Of a stretch of 64,000 nucleotides of DNA, positions 9,489 through 18,257 are shown piece after piece (position 1 is the stretch's first letter; each line of letters opens with the position of its first letter). The DNA is from Bacteroidetes bacterium UBA7662 (GTDB lineage Bacteria; Bacteroidota; Bacteroidia; UBA7662), in contig DLHS01000016.1 of NCBI GenBank assembly GCA_002483345.1, forward strand, positions 155,224-219,223, read 5' to 3'. Under the pieces are notes generated by a model, which saw only the letters and a list, made by a program, of their open reading frames with translations, was not told where the DNA came from and did not search any database. The position numbers were made by a program, and so were the translations under genes.

Positions 9489-9496
9489 CAAAAATA
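9489..9496 (-). promoter_or_regulatory. Putative -7 box for asd
   Basis: Minus strand TATTTTTG, a perfect TAnnTTTG match 28 nt before the asd ATG, in the short gap shared with the divergent gene at 9522. Confidence 0.38.
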
Positions 9497-9521
9497 ATGT
9501 TTTTTCCTACGTGATTCGGGT

Positions 9522-12080
9522 ATGCAATCACGACTTCTGTTTCTGCTCCTCTGGACGATGCCGCAGGCTTTGACGGCACAGTTTCACGACAACTTCAGCG
9601 ATGGTGACCTCCGGAATAATCCGGCCTGGTCGGGTGACACCGCTCACTTCCAAACCCTGAACGGCCACCTGGCCTTGCAGGCACCTGCCGGAGTTTCCAG
9701 GTCACAGCTGACTACTGCTAATCAGGTACAACTGGAGGCCGTTTTCAGCGGCTGGATTCGGCTGCATTTTAACCCCTCGTCGGTCAACTATCTCGACTAT
9801 TATATCCTGTCTGATACAGATTCGCTTCATTTGCCGCTGAACGGACTGTTTATACGTTTCGGGCATACAGCCGATGAGATCAGTTTGTACCGGCAACAGG
9901 GAAGCGTCCGCACCAAAGTCATCGACGGCCCTGACGGTATGCTGAATTTCAACGATAACTCCCTCCGGTTCACGCTTAGCCGCGATTCGAACCAGCTGTG
10001 GACATTAATTGCGGATACCTCCCTGTCAGGAGGAAACCTGCAGGTACTGGGCCGCTGGGCAGATTCGACCCGCTACCCTGCCCGGTACAGCGGGCTGGTT
10101 TGCTACTTCAGCGCTACCCGGGCCGATAAGTTTTATTTTGATGAACTCACCGCTACGGGTCTGCCCTGGCAGGACAAGGAAGCACCTGTATTACTTTTCA
10201 GTGAATTGGTTCAGCCACGCCAGTTGCGGTGTCGGTTCAGCGAGTCCCTCTCTCCTGCCACCCAGGCAAATCAATTCAGGAGAAACAGCCAGCAGCAAAC
10301 GGCAGAAAATTTAGTCTGGGAAAGCCCCGAGCAGCTACTGGTAAGTTTTGGCACCCCTTTTCTGCCAGACCTCAACCATTCCATCAGTCTGCTTCAGTTG
10401 GCTGATACCTTGGATAACCACCTGGATACCACCCTGGTTTTGAAGTGGCATCAGCCAGTTTTCGGAGAGATTGTAATTCATGAGTTGCTGGCAGACCCGT
10501 CTCCACCGGTATTACTGCCGGAAGCCGAGTTTGTGGAGCTATATAACCGTTCTGACCATACGCTTAACCTGAATCAATACCGCTGGAGTGACCCTGGAAC
10601 CAGTGTGGCCCTGCCGGCTTATGAGTTGCCGGCAGGAGGTTACGTCATCCTTTGTCCGGCAGTGGCTGCAAGCCAGTTCAGCAATTTTGGTTCTGTACTG
10701 GGACTGGCCACCTGGCCTTCGATCAACAACGACGCTGATCAATTGTACCTGAAGACTACTGACGGCCAGATAATTGACAGCCTTCGGTTCGAGATTAACT
10801 GGATGAAAAATACAGATAAGCAAGCCGGTGGCTGGAGTCTGGAAAGGCTTGACCCTGAACAGTTTTGTGTCGTTAGCGAGAACTGGTCGGCCTCTCAGGC
10901 AGCAGTGGGTGGCACCCCTGGCAGGCCGAACAGCGTTGAACAAACGGTTACAGATATACAGCCCCCTGCTGTCGCCGGGTATCAGCTCCCTGTGCCCGAC
11001 AGTTTATGGCTGCACTTCACCGAGTTTGTATATGCACACCCTTCAAACCGCATTCAACTCAATCGCGAAACCATTCCCTGTTTTCCGGCAGGAAGCGATG
11101 GAAGTAAAGCATGGTGGTGTGTGCTCCCTGATGGCGGTCTGGGCAATAAAGCCGATACTTTGCAGATAAGTGGTTTTGGTGATTGCAGCGGGCAATTACT
11201 TGTTGATACACAGTTGATTATAGCATGGCCGGCATGGCCGGAGCCCGGCGATATCGGGGTAGATGAGTTACTTTTTGCGCCAAAAATCGGTAACGGAAGT
11301 TTTGTGGAGCTGCGTAACAGGAGCACTAAAATCCTGGACTTAAAGGATTTGATTTTTGGCAATCCGGGTGAAGCAGGACCGCTGAATGAGGTTGCTTTAT
11401 CAACCAACATCCGGCTGTTCATGCCGGATGAGCGGCTGGTTCTGACACGTTCGGCAGAGGCGGTCAGGGGCAGCTTTCCGCAACATGGACAATCATTTCA
11501 GGAGCTCAGTAGCTGGCCTTCTATGCCACAGGCAGGTGGTGAACTGGCAATCTATCGGAAAGATGGTGCTTTGCTCTGCCGCTGGTCCTATCACCCGGAA
11601 GATCATTTTCAGTTACTTCAGGACACAAAAGGGGTGAGTCTGGAACGTATCAACGCCGGAGAAATTCCTGTATGGCACTCGGCAGCCATACCGCCCGGGG
11701 CAACGCCAGGTTTGCCTAACAGCCAGCAGGTACAGCAAATTGTAACCGGAGAAGCTCCTTTTTCACTGCAAAAGCTTCTTTTTTCACCCAACAACGATGG
11801 CATGGACGACCAGATGGGTCTCTGTTGGGAAAATCTGCCACCGGGAGGGTTGCTGAATGTATCTGTGTTCTCCGTCAGGGGTAATCCTGTCAGGGCGCTT
11901 TGTCAACAGCAACTCATGGGTTCAACCGACTGTGTATACTGGGATGGGCTGGATGACAACGGCAGACGTTGTGCCACCGGCAGGTATCTTATTCTGACAG
12001 AATCGTTTTGGCTTGATGGAAGCAAAACCAAGGAACGATTACTTGTTGTGCTCGATGCGTTGGACGATTTTAATCCCTGA
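9522..12080 (+). CDS. Secreted lamin-tail-domain protein with gliding/T9SS-type C-terminal domain
   Basis: 852 aa with a signal peptide ending near LTAQF. The N-terminal 200 residues (HDNFSDGDLRNNPAW...) resemble a concanavalin-like secreted domain. Two lamin-tail repeats follow: GEIVIHELLADP...EFVELYNRSD (about 315-440) and GDIGVDELLFAP...FVELRNRS (about 580-690). The last 100 residues (LLFSPNNDGMDDQ...GRYLILTE) match the FlgD-like or gliding-motility-associated C-terminal domain common in proteins exported by type IX secretion. It is probably surface-exposed or secreted; substrate unknown. The 3' end overlaps the convergent ArsR gene by 11 nt. Confidence 0.82.
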   Translation: MQSRLLFLLLWTMPQALTAQFHDNFSDGDLRNNPAWSGDTAHFQTLNGHLALQAPAGVSRSQLTTANQVQLEAVFSGWIRLHFNPSSVNYLDYYILSDTDSLHLPLNGLFIRFGHTADEISLYRQQGSVRTKVIDGPDGMLNFNDNSLRFTLSRDSNQLWTLIADTSLSGGNLQVLGRWADSTRYPARYSGLVCYFSATRADKFYFDELTATGLPWQDKEAPVLLFSELVQPRQLRCRFSESLSPATQANQFRRNSQQQTAENLVWESPEQLLVSFGTPFLPDLNHSISLLQLADTLDNHLDTTLVLKWHQPVFGEIVIHELLADPSPPVLLPEAEFVELYNRSDHTLNLNQYRWSDPGTSVALPAYELPAGGYVILCPAVAASQFSNFGSVLGLATWPSINNDADQLYLKTTDGQIIDSLRFEINWMKNTDKQAGGWSLERLDPEQFCVVSENWSASQAAVGGTPGRPNSVEQTVTDIQPPAVAGYQLPVPDSLWLHFTEFVYAHPSNRIQLNRETIPCFPAGSDGSKAWWCVLPDGGLGNKADTLQISGFGDCSGQLLVDTQLIIAWPAWPEPGDIGVDELLFAPKIGNGSFVELRNRSTKILDLKDLIFGNPGEAGPLNEVALSTNIRLFMPDERLVLTRSAEAVRGSFPQHGQSFQELSSWPSMPQAGGELAIYRKDGALLCRWSYHPEDHFQLLQDTKGVSLERINAGEIPVWHSAAIPPGATPGLPNSQQVQQIVTGEAPFSLQKLLFSPNNDGMDDQMGLCWENLPPGGLLNVSVFSVRGNPVRALCQQQLMGSTDCVYWDGLDDNGRRCATGRYLILTESFWLDGSKTKERLLVVLDALDDFNP

Positions 12081-12420
12081 GCGTTTCTATGCACTGTACA
12101 ATAGCCTGCATACGGTCTTTATTAAGCGAGTAATAAATGTTTTTCCCATCCCTGACTGAAAGGAGTACTTCACTTTCCCTGAGTATAGCCAGGTGCTGGC
12201 TGGCAACAGATTGTTCGATACGGAGTTTGAAGTAAATCTGGGTGACCGTTAACTGCCCGAATTCATCCACCAAGCGAATAATACTGAGCCGCAAAGGATG
12301 GTTTACTGCCCTGAAAATGACACTGGCCATCTTGAGGTCATCTAACTGTATCTGACTGACAGGCAGGTTTTCTTTCTCAATTCCCATACGTTTCGCTGCT
12401 TTGTTCTGAGATGAATCCAT
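12070..12420 (-). CDS. ArsR-family winged-helix regulator
   Basis: 116 aa. The fold is clear: FRAVNHPLRLSIIRLVDEF, then QLTVTQIYFKLRIEQSVASQHLAILRESEVL as the helix-turn-helix, then a wing RDGKNIYYSL. Only one cysteine is present (near residue 110), so classical metal-cysteine sensing is not evident. It follows tsaB by 28 nt on the same strand but has a 16-nt inverted repeat just upstream of its start, so it may have its own promoter and regulate itself. Its targets are unknown. Confidence 0.85.
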   Translation of the reverse strand: MDSSQNKAAKRMGIEKENLPVSQIQLDDLKMASVIFRAVNHPLRLSIIRLVDEFGQLTVTQIYFKLRIEQSVASQHLAILRESEVLLSVRDGKNIYYSLNKDRMQAIVQCIETLRD

Positions 12421-12437
12421 ACATAAGCAATCTAAAC

Positions 12438-12453
12438 CCTAAAATGTTTTAGG
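12438..12453. promoter_or_regulatory. Inverted repeat upstream of the ArsR gene; possible operator
   Basis: CCTAAAA-TG-TTTTAGG is a 7-bp perfect inverted repeat with a 2-nt spacer. It spans the stop codon of tsaB and ends 17 nt before the ArsR ATG. ArsR-family proteins bind palindromes of this kind near their own promoters. A second AT-rich palindrome lies at 12460-12473 inside tsaB. The role is inferred from position. Confidence 0.4.
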
Positions 12454-13159
12454 AATTGGAAATTTTAAAATTTGTGTGAAAGGATTTGCGGTAATCTGGT
12501 TTAAAATATGCTACATTTTCAAATTTTCCCGCCAGGTATTTATCTCTGGCTGCTTCCAGCAGGTACTGTGCATGTTCGTTTCCTTCCGCTTCAAATCCTC
12601 CGCCCCTGCCTTCAAACAAAGCTGCGTATTTAGGTGCACCAGAGCCAAAAAAGTGTAGATTTAGGTCCCTGTAAGCATCAAAAAGACTGGAGGTAAGCAC
12701 CAAAGGGGCGCTTTCCTGAAGGAAACTAAAATCAGTTGAAAGCACGGCGGTGAATACTTCGTCGCGACGGGCGTCTATCATCGGCACCAGCAATTGATTG
12801 GGCGGCGTTTCCGGATAAACCTTCATAAATCCCCTGGCCATCATTTCAAGTGTATCGATGCCAATCAGGGGTAATCCACTTCCATAGCACAATCCTTTGG
12901 CCACGGAGGCACCGATACGCAGACCCGTATAACTCCCGGGTCCTGCACTTACCACAACCCCGTCAAGATTTTTCAGCTTCAGTCCTGTCGTTGCCAGCAC
13001 CTCTGCTATCAGCAAAGTGAGCTTTTCTGCATGCCGGAAGCCATCCTCCACTACTGCTTCAGCCAGGACCGATCCGGAGAAACCTACAGCCACCGAGCAA
13101 CGCTCGTTGGCCGTATCAATCGCCAGTAAACAAGGCTCAGAAGGTGACTTCAAGCTCAA
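12449..13159 (-). CDS. tsaB: tRNA N6-threonylcarbamoyladenosine synthesis protein TsaB
   Basis: 236 aa. The N terminus LAIDTANERCSVAV and the motif VSAGPGSYTGLRIGASVAKGL are diagnostic of TsaB, the non-catalytic partner of TsaD in t6A modification of ANN-decoding tRNAs. No ATG exists in the 5' part; the frame begins with TTG codons at 13159 and 13153, both within the end of the preceding M28 peptidase gene (23-nt overlap for the first). Translation therefore probably depends on ribosomes finishing that gene. It is the last gene of the rpmH operon. Confidence 0.92.
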   Translation of the reverse strand: MSLKSPSEPCLLAIDTANERCSVAVGFSGSVLAEAVVEDGFRHAEKLTLLIAEVLATTGLKLKNLDGVVVSAGPGSYTGLRIGASVAKGLCYGSGLPLIGIDTLEMMARGFMKVYPETPPNQLLVPMIDARRDEVFTAVLSTDFSFLQESAPLVLTSSLFDAYRDLNLHFFGSGAPKYAALFEGRGGGFEAEGNEHAQYLLEAARDKYLAGKFENVAYFKPDYRKSFHTNFKISNS

Positions 13160-14804
13160 TTTCCTTACCGTTGCGTTCTACCACCAGGCGGGTTGTTTTA
13201 CCTTTTTCAAAGGCAGCCAGGGCATTCATATAACCTGTCATATCCGATACCGGATAATCGCCCAGCCGGATTACAATATCACCGGCTTGCATACCTGCTT
13301 TGGCTCCGGGTTTGCCTTCTGTTACGCCATCTACCTTGATTCCTTTGCCTTCATAAAAATAATCAGGCATAATGCCAAGGGTCACTTTAAAACGCGGTGT
13401 ATTGCGGTTATCCGCATCGGCAGTTTTTGCGAAAACAAGCTTTTCAGTTGGTAATTGACCTATAATTCTCAGCATATAGGCAAGCACCTCGGCCTCACCT
13501 GCATAATTGAGTTTTTCGGCATCGTCCTCCGGCTTGTGGTAATCACGGTGTGTTCCGGTAAAGAAATGCAATACAGGAATGTTTTGCAGATAGAAAGAGG
13601 TATGGTCGGAAGATCCGGTACCGGATTCTGTGGTTTTTATGTTCAACGGACCGGCCTGTGCTTCCACTACCTCTTTCCAGAAGGGCGAGGTGCCGGTTCC
13701 ATGTACCCCCAGTTGTAAGGTATTGCTGTCGAGCCGCCCGATCATATCCATGTTCAGCATACAACTGACCTGATCAAGGGTCACTGTGGCATTTTTGGCA
13801 AAATAGGCCGATCCCAATAATCCCAGCTCTTCTCCCGAAAAGGCAATGAAGAGATAGTTAAACTGCCGGTTGTTGCTTTCCTTCAGCAAACGGGCCAGTT
13901 CAAGCAAACCTGCCGTACCACTTGCATTGTCGTCTGCACCATTGTGAATGGCTCCTTTGCCTGTAAACAGGGAGCCCCCCAGAGAACCATCACCCAAATG
14001 GTCGTAATGGGCACCTATCACAACCGTGTAAGGTGCATCGTTGTGGAGCAATGCAGCAACATTGTGGCCGGTGGTAGTTGTTTTGAAGATGGTGGTTTTC
14101 AGAGACGCCTGTTTCGGAAATTTAGCTGTTAACGGCTTTTTCAGATAAATGGCTGGTAACCCTCCGCTTTGTGTACGGCGGTCGAGTCCATCGGCAGGCA
14201 GGATGTCATCAGCTGTAGCGGGGTAAAAAATAACTGCTGAGGCTCCCATTTTTTTGGCGAGTGCTATTTTCACTTCCGGTGTGGCATCCGCACCAAATTT
14301 CCCGTGGGGATTGTTCCCGTCGGGACTCCCCAGGCGTACCAGAAATATTTTGCCTGACAGATCCTTTTTACCGGCATAATCGTCGTGACCAAGGGTGCTG
14401 TTCTGAATACCAAAAGATACCTCTACAAGTTTACCTTTTACTTCTCCGCTGGCGGAAGCGGATAAAACTGCATAATCTGTCTGGTATTTCAGCTTTTTGC
14501 CATCCAGCTCAAGCCTGCTATCTCCAAAATCCTGACGGGAGGTAAAAGTAAAAGCCTGGGTCCAGTTGCCCTTATCCCCGGCAGGCTTTAAGCCGAGCTC
14601 TTCAAAAGTATGAATGATATAACGGGCTGCTCCTGCCTCACCGGCAGAGCCTGTCAAACGGCCTTCCAGGCTGTCGTCTGCCAGGTAAAATACATGGTAT
14701 CGAAGCCGGTCGCTGGTGGCTGCGATATCCTCAGAAGGCTGTTCCTGCGCTGAAAGCGACTGCAGCCCGCAAACCAATGCAAGGCCTAAGAGTATTTTTT
14801 TCAT
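13137..14804 (-). CDS. Exported M28-family aminopeptidase with PA and PDZ domains
   Basis: 555 aa with a signal peptide ending near LSAQ. Order: N-terminal region, a PA-type insert (about 120-225), the M28 zinc peptidase core (about 245-455), then a C-terminal PDZ domain (about 470-555; DGVTEGKPGAKAGMQAGDIVIRL). Likely zinc ligands and catalytic residues are His266, Asp291, Glu325/326, Asp353 and His423. It should cleave N-terminal residues from peptides in the periplasm. Its start overlaps the end of the exporter gene (ATGA) and it contains the start of tsaB, so it belongs to the rpmH operon. Confidence 0.92.
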   Translation of the reverse strand: MKKILLGLALVCGLQSLSAQEQPSEDIAATSDRLRYHVFYLADDSLEGRLTGSAGEAGAARYIIHTFEELGLKPAGDKGNWTQAFTFTSRQDFGDSRLELDGKKLKYQTDYAVLSASASGEVKGKLVEVSFGIQNSTLGHDDYAGKKDLSGKIFLVRLGSPDGNNPHGKFGADATPEVKIALAKKMGASAVIFYPATADDILPADGLDRRTQSGGLPAIYLKKPLTAKFPKQASLKTTIFKTTTTGHNVAALLHNDAPYTVVIGAHYDHLGDGSLGGSLFTGKGAIHNGADDNASGTAGLLELARLLKESNNRQFNYLFIAFSGEELGLLGSAYFAKNATVTLDQVSCMLNMDMIGRLDSNTLQLGVHGTGTSPFWKEVVEAQAGPLNIKTTESGTGSSDHTSFYLQNIPVLHFFTGTHRDYHKPEDDAEKLNYAGEAEVLAYMLRIIGQLPTEKLVFAKTADADNRNTPRFKVTLGIMPDYFYEGKGIKVDGVTEGKPGAKAGMQAGDIVIRLGDYPVSDMTGYMNALAAFEKGKTTRLVVERNGKEIELEVTF

Positions 14805-15622
14805 CCGAATATGCTGAAGTTCATTTGCAAAATTACCACGATAAAGAAGAGCACGAAAAATACCTTCATAATTCGTGGTGAAACCGTGTGGGCAAGACGA
14901 ACCCCCAAGGGTGCCGATAATAAAACGCCTGCGGCCATAGGCAAAATTGCCGGCAAAGCCAGTAAACCTATCTGCCAGTCACTCACCTGCCAGTCGGGCA
15001 GCTGCAGAGAATAAAAAGTTACAGTACTCATCGCCATAATAGCTATAGCCCCCAGGGAAACGGAGGATGCCTTCCTGACAGGATATTTGAGTACATCCGC
15101 AAGCAAAGGCACCATAACTACCCCGCCGCCCAAACCGCTCATCGCGGAAACAATCCCGCTGAAAGCTCCTACCAGCAATAATTTTGTCTTATCACCCTTT
15201 TGCCTTCCTCCGGAAATACCTTGTTCCTTGCGCATCACCATCCGTACCATCAGGGGAAGCAACAGCAACGTAAAAAAGAGGGCAAACTGCTCTCTTTTAT
15301 ACCAGTGGGCATATTGCAGGGAAAAGCTGGTAATCAGAGCTGTAACCGCTCCCATACCACCTACCAGCAAGGTGTCGGCAGGGAAAAAATTCTTCGATCT
15401 GAATTGCCGCCAGGATCCGGAAAGCCCTGATATCATGGTCAGAAACAAAGAATTTCCAATCACGAACACCACAAACTCACTTCCGAAACCGGCATAAGCA
15501 GCATAATAAGCAGTAAGCACCGGAACATACACTGTTCCGCCCCCCACGCCCAGAAAGCCGCCAATCAGTCCGCTCAACAAACCGAAGAGCAGGAAAATCA
15601 GCAGCTGACCCAGCTCAGGCAA
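14801..15622 (-). CDS. TauE/SafE-family membrane exporter
   Basis: 273 aa, about eight membrane segments, with the family's repeated glycine-rich motifs (LSGLIGGFLGVGGGTVYVP and GIVSAMSGLGGGVVMVP). The family exports anions such as sulfite, sulfoacetate and other organosulfonates, but substrate cannot be read from sequence. There is no ATG: the frame opens with CTG/ATT/TTG and I take TTG at 15622, two nt after the stop of the S41 protease gene, implying translational coupling. Its stop overlaps the M28 peptidase start. Confidence 0.88.
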   Translation of the reverse strand: MPELGQLLIFLLFGLLSGLIGGFLGVGGGTVYVPVLTAYYAAYAGFGSEFVVFVIGNSLFLTMISGLSGSWRQFRSKNFFPADTLLVGGMGAVTALITSFSLQYAHWYKREQFALFFTLLLLPLMVRMVMRKEQGISGGRQKGDKTKLLLVGAFSGIVSAMSGLGGGVVMVPLLADVLKYPVRKASSVSLGAIAIMAMSTVTFYSLQLPDWQVSDWQIGLLALPAILPMAAGVLLSAPLGVRLAHTVSPRIMKVFFVLFFIVVILQMNFSIFG

Positions 15623-15624
15623 AA

Positions 15625-17295
15625 TCAGTTGGGCTTAACAATCGACTGATACCGTTCGTCATCACTCAGAATGGCAATGGCTTCTTTGATCTCAGGATCG
15701 CTGCGGAAAGAGGCCCGTGTCCGTCCCTGCTGGTAGTAATAGCGCGAGGCTATCTCCTGCTCAAGGAAGGCTTTGATTTCATCGCTGTGTTTGCGGACAT
15801 CCTGATCCTTATCGTGCTTTTGTTTGGCCTTCATGGCTTCATAGTCGGCCTTGATGGCGTCAAAATATTTCTCTTTGACTGCTTTATCCTTAAATTCTTC
15901 CAGTGCTTTTTCACTTTCGGTGGTATAGTCGTAGTCTTTGTCTTTGATATAGGTCAGAAAATCCTCGTAGGTGGCATCGTCTACCTTAAAATCTTCAGGT
16001 TTGGCTAATACCGGGTTTTTCGAACGGTAAATAGTGGCATAATCAAAAATGTGGCGACGTATCAACAGGCTCACGGTGATATTACTGAGAGCCCTTTCTT
16101 CGAGGGCCATATCGGGGCTTACGCCGCCGGCATCGTATACCAACCGACCGTTACGGGTTTTGAATGCAACCCGCAGTGAATCCGCCTTTTTAACCGGACG
16201 GTTCTGGGCATCTTTTTCAGAATAATCGATGGCCTGGATACAGCGACCACTGGGAATGTAGTATTTGGCTGTAGTGATTTTCACCTGGGTGTTGTAAGTA
16301 AGCGGGCGAACGGTTTGCACCAGTCCTTTGCCAAAGGATTTCTGACCAATGAGAACACCACGGTCATAATCCTGGATAACACCGGAAACAATCTCCGAAG
16401 CAGAGGCGGAAGAACCGTCAATAAGCACTACAACCGGCATATTCAGATCAACCGGCTCATGGTAGGTACGGTAGGATTTATCCCATTCTTTTACTTTGCC
16501 TTTGGTATCCACCACCAGGCTGCCTTTGGGGATGAAGATGCCGCTGATGCGGATAGCCTCATCGAGCGAGCCACCCAGATTTCCCCGGAGGTCGAACACA
16601 AGCTTCTTCATGCCTTGTGTTTTCAGCTTGTTAAAGGCACTGATAACTTCGTTACCGGCATTGGTCCGGAAGCCGCTGAGATTGATATAGCCTACCTCCT
16701 CATTCAGCATACCCGAGAAACTAACACTCTCCACTTTAATTTCCTGACGGACCAGGACTTTGTCGAGCGGTTGTTTTTCACCTGTCCGTTGAATTCTGAG
16801 TTTCACTTCAGTATTTGGCTGGCCTTTCAGCAGTTTGCTAACATCATCTGTACTCTTGCCCTTGACCGTTTTACCATCGATTTCAAGCAGCACATCACCC
16901 GCTCTTAAATCAGCCTTCTGCGCCGGGAAATTTTCATAGGGATCGGCAATGATGATATCGTCCTCTTTTTTGGAAATGAGGGCACCGATACCTCCGTATT
17001 GACCGGTTGTCATGAAGCGGAAGTCTTCCATTTCCGATTCGGAGATGTAATCTGTATAAGGATCAAGGCTTTTGAGCATGGCATCGATACCGGTGCGCAT
17101 GAATTTCGCAGGCTCAATCTCATCTACATAATAGGTGTTTACCTCCCGGTAAAGGGAAGTGAAAATTTCGATGTTCTTCGACAGCTCAAAATAATCGGTG
17201 ACAAAGGAGAACGAAAAGAAGCCGCCAAGTACAACGGCAGCGATGATAAAAGCCCTGCGTGAACGCAGACGGAATTGAGAAAACCAGTTTTTCAT
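15625..17295 (-). CDS. S41 carboxyl-terminal processing protease (CtpA/Prc family)
   Basis: 556 aa from ATG 17295; a GTG two codons earlier is the alternative. A signal anchor (about 15-33) is followed by the N-terminal S41 region, a PDZ domain (about 98-175) and the protease core. The Ser-Lys dyad is Ser298 in GSSASASE and Lys323 in KSFGKG, 25 residues apart as in Prc. The C terminus is long, charged and helical. It cleaves C termini of exported proteins in the periplasm. It lies 12 nt after yidD and is followed by the exporter gene. Confidence 0.93.
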   Translation of the reverse strand: MKNWFSQFRLRSRRAFIIAAVVLGGFFSFSFVTDYFELSKNIEIFTSLYREVNTYYVDEIEPAKFMRTGIDAMLKSLDPYTDYISESEMEDFRFMTTGQYGGIGALISKKEDDIIIADPYENFPAQKADLRAGDVLLEIDGKTVKGKSTDDVSKLLKGQPNTEVKLRIQRTGEKQPLDKVLVRQEIKVESVSFSGMLNEEVGYINLSGFRTNAGNEVISAFNKLKTQGMKKLVFDLRGNLGGSLDEAIRISGIFIPKGSLVVDTKGKVKEWDKSYRTYHEPVDLNMPVVVLIDGSSASASEIVSGVIQDYDRGVLIGQKSFGKGLVQTVRPLTYNTQVKITTAKYYIPSGRCIQAIDYSEKDAQNRPVKKADSLRVAFKTRNGRLVYDAGGVSPDMALEERALSNITVSLLIRRHIFDYATIYRSKNPVLAKPEDFKVDDATYEDFLTYIKDKDYDYTTESEKALEEFKDKAVKEKYFDAIKADYEAMKAKQKHDKDQDVRKHSDEIKAFLEQEIASRYYYQQGRTRASFRSDPEIKEAIAILSDDERYQSIVKPN

Positions 17296-17307
17296 AAACA
17301 CTTTATT

Positions 17308-17517
17308 TTAAGGTACCGGATCATGGCCATGTCCACCCCAGGGGTGGCAACGACTGATCCGCTTGATGGTGAGCCATCCGCCTTTTAAAAAACCATAACG
17401 CTTCACTGCCTCTATGCCGTATTGCGAACAGGTAGGGTGGTACCGGCAGGCATTGGGCAGCATAGGCGAAATCAGCGCCTGATAAACTTTGATAAGTCCG
17501 ATCAGCAGGTATTTCAA
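17308..17517 (-). CDS. yidD: Membrane protein insertion efficiency factor YidD
   Basis: 69 aa with the family core LISPMLPNACRYHPTCSQYGIEAV and HPWGGHGHDPVP. YidD assists YidC-dependent membrane protein insertion. The start is TTG at 17517, overlapping the rnpA stop as TTGA. The order rpmH-rnpA-yidD is conserved across bacteria; here yidC is not next, and the S41 protease follows instead. Confidence 0.93.
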   Translation of the reverse strand: MKYLLIGLIKVYQALISPMLPNACRYHPTCSQYGIEAVKRYGFLKGGWLTIKRISRCHPWGGHGHDPVP

Positions 17518-17906
17518 GGAGCGGGCGGGTTCACTGCATCCAGCAATCGATGTAACGCATAAACCAATTGTTTCTCAAGAAACGCATAGTCGCGGATTTC
17601 TTTTGCGGAATAGCTAACTAAAAATACGACTTGTTTATTGCTGCGGAGGAGCTCCTCGTAAAATTTAGCTTTGTTTAACCGGTAAGCCTCTTTCAGGCGG
17701 CGGCGGACCAGGTTGCGGTCGGTCGCCTTTTTGAACCTGCGCTTGGGTACCGAAAAGACGACCTGAGCCGGAAAAGGCAGGCTGCCGTCGGTGATTTCAA
17801 GGAGATGGATGGCAAACGGAAAAACAAAAAAGGAAGAACCACCAGTGAACAGGGCATCCAGGTAGGATTTCCTGCAGAGTCGTTCTTCCTTTTTGAAAGT
17901 GAACAT
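17514..17906 (-). CDS. rnpA: Ribonuclease P protein component
   Basis: 130 aa. The RNR-type motif DRNLVRRRLKEAYRL is intact (about residues 80-92), and KRRFKKATDRN forms the conserved basic surface. The protein binds RNase P RNA and helps process the 5' ends of tRNA precursors. It begins 33 nt after rpmH and ends overlapping yidD. Confidence 0.95.
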   Translation of the reverse strand: MFTFKKEERLCRKSYLDALFTGGSSFFVFPFAIHLLEITDGSLPFPAQVVFSVPKRRFKKATDRNLVRRRLKEAYRLNKAKFYEELLRSNKQVVFLVSYSAKEIRDYAFLEKQLVYALHRLLDAVNPPAP

Positions 17907-17939
17907 GGCTGTCAGCGTCGTTGGAGACGCAGCCTATAA

Positions 17940-18098
17940 TTAAGCTTTGTGGCGCTTCTCGCTAGAAACAGAAAGTTTCTTACGACCTTTTCCGCGACGA
18001 CGTGCCAATACTGCACGTCCGTTTGCGCTTGCCATACGGTTACGAAAACCGTGCTTATTTCTTCTTTTCCGTACTGATGGTTGGAAAGTCCTTTTCAT
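17940..18098 (-). CDS. rpmH: 50S ribosomal protein L34
   Basis: 52 aa, standard length: it begins MKRTFQPS, continues RKRRNKHGFRNRMAS and ends GRKKLSVSSEKRHKA. It is first in the unit rpmH-rnpA-yidD-S41-TauE-M28-tsaB. A well-formed Bacteroidota promoter precedes it with a leader of roughly 20 nt. Confidence 0.97.
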   Translation of the reverse strand: MKRTFQPSVRKRRNKHGFRNRMASANGRAVLARRRGKGRKKLSVSSEKRHKA

Positions 18099-18123
18099 CG
18101 CCGCTCGTTTTTAAACAGGACTG

Positions 18124-18155
18124 CAAATATAGAAATATGAAAACAATATCCCAAG
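18124..18155 (-). promoter_or_regulatory. Promoter of the rpmH operon
   Basis: Minus strand: CTTG (18152-18155), a 20-nt spacer, then TATATTTG (18124-18131). This fits the Bacteroidota pattern TTTG-N(about 20)-TAnnTTTG with a perfect -7 element and a three-of-four -33 element. Transcription would start near 18117, about 20 nt before the ATG. Confidence 0.62.
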
Positions 18156-18257
18156 CCGAAAAAGAAAATAAGGAGAACAAAGTGATTAAAACACAGAAAA
18201 AAAGACGGGCAGTGGTGGCCGTTTTTAGAAAAAAGAAGAATTCCGTAGTTTGAGCCC

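Noticed and set aside
13137..18098. Chromosome origin near rpmH-rnpA
   Set aside because: dnaA and clear DnaA boxes are not visible, and in Bacteroidota rpmH is often not at the origin.
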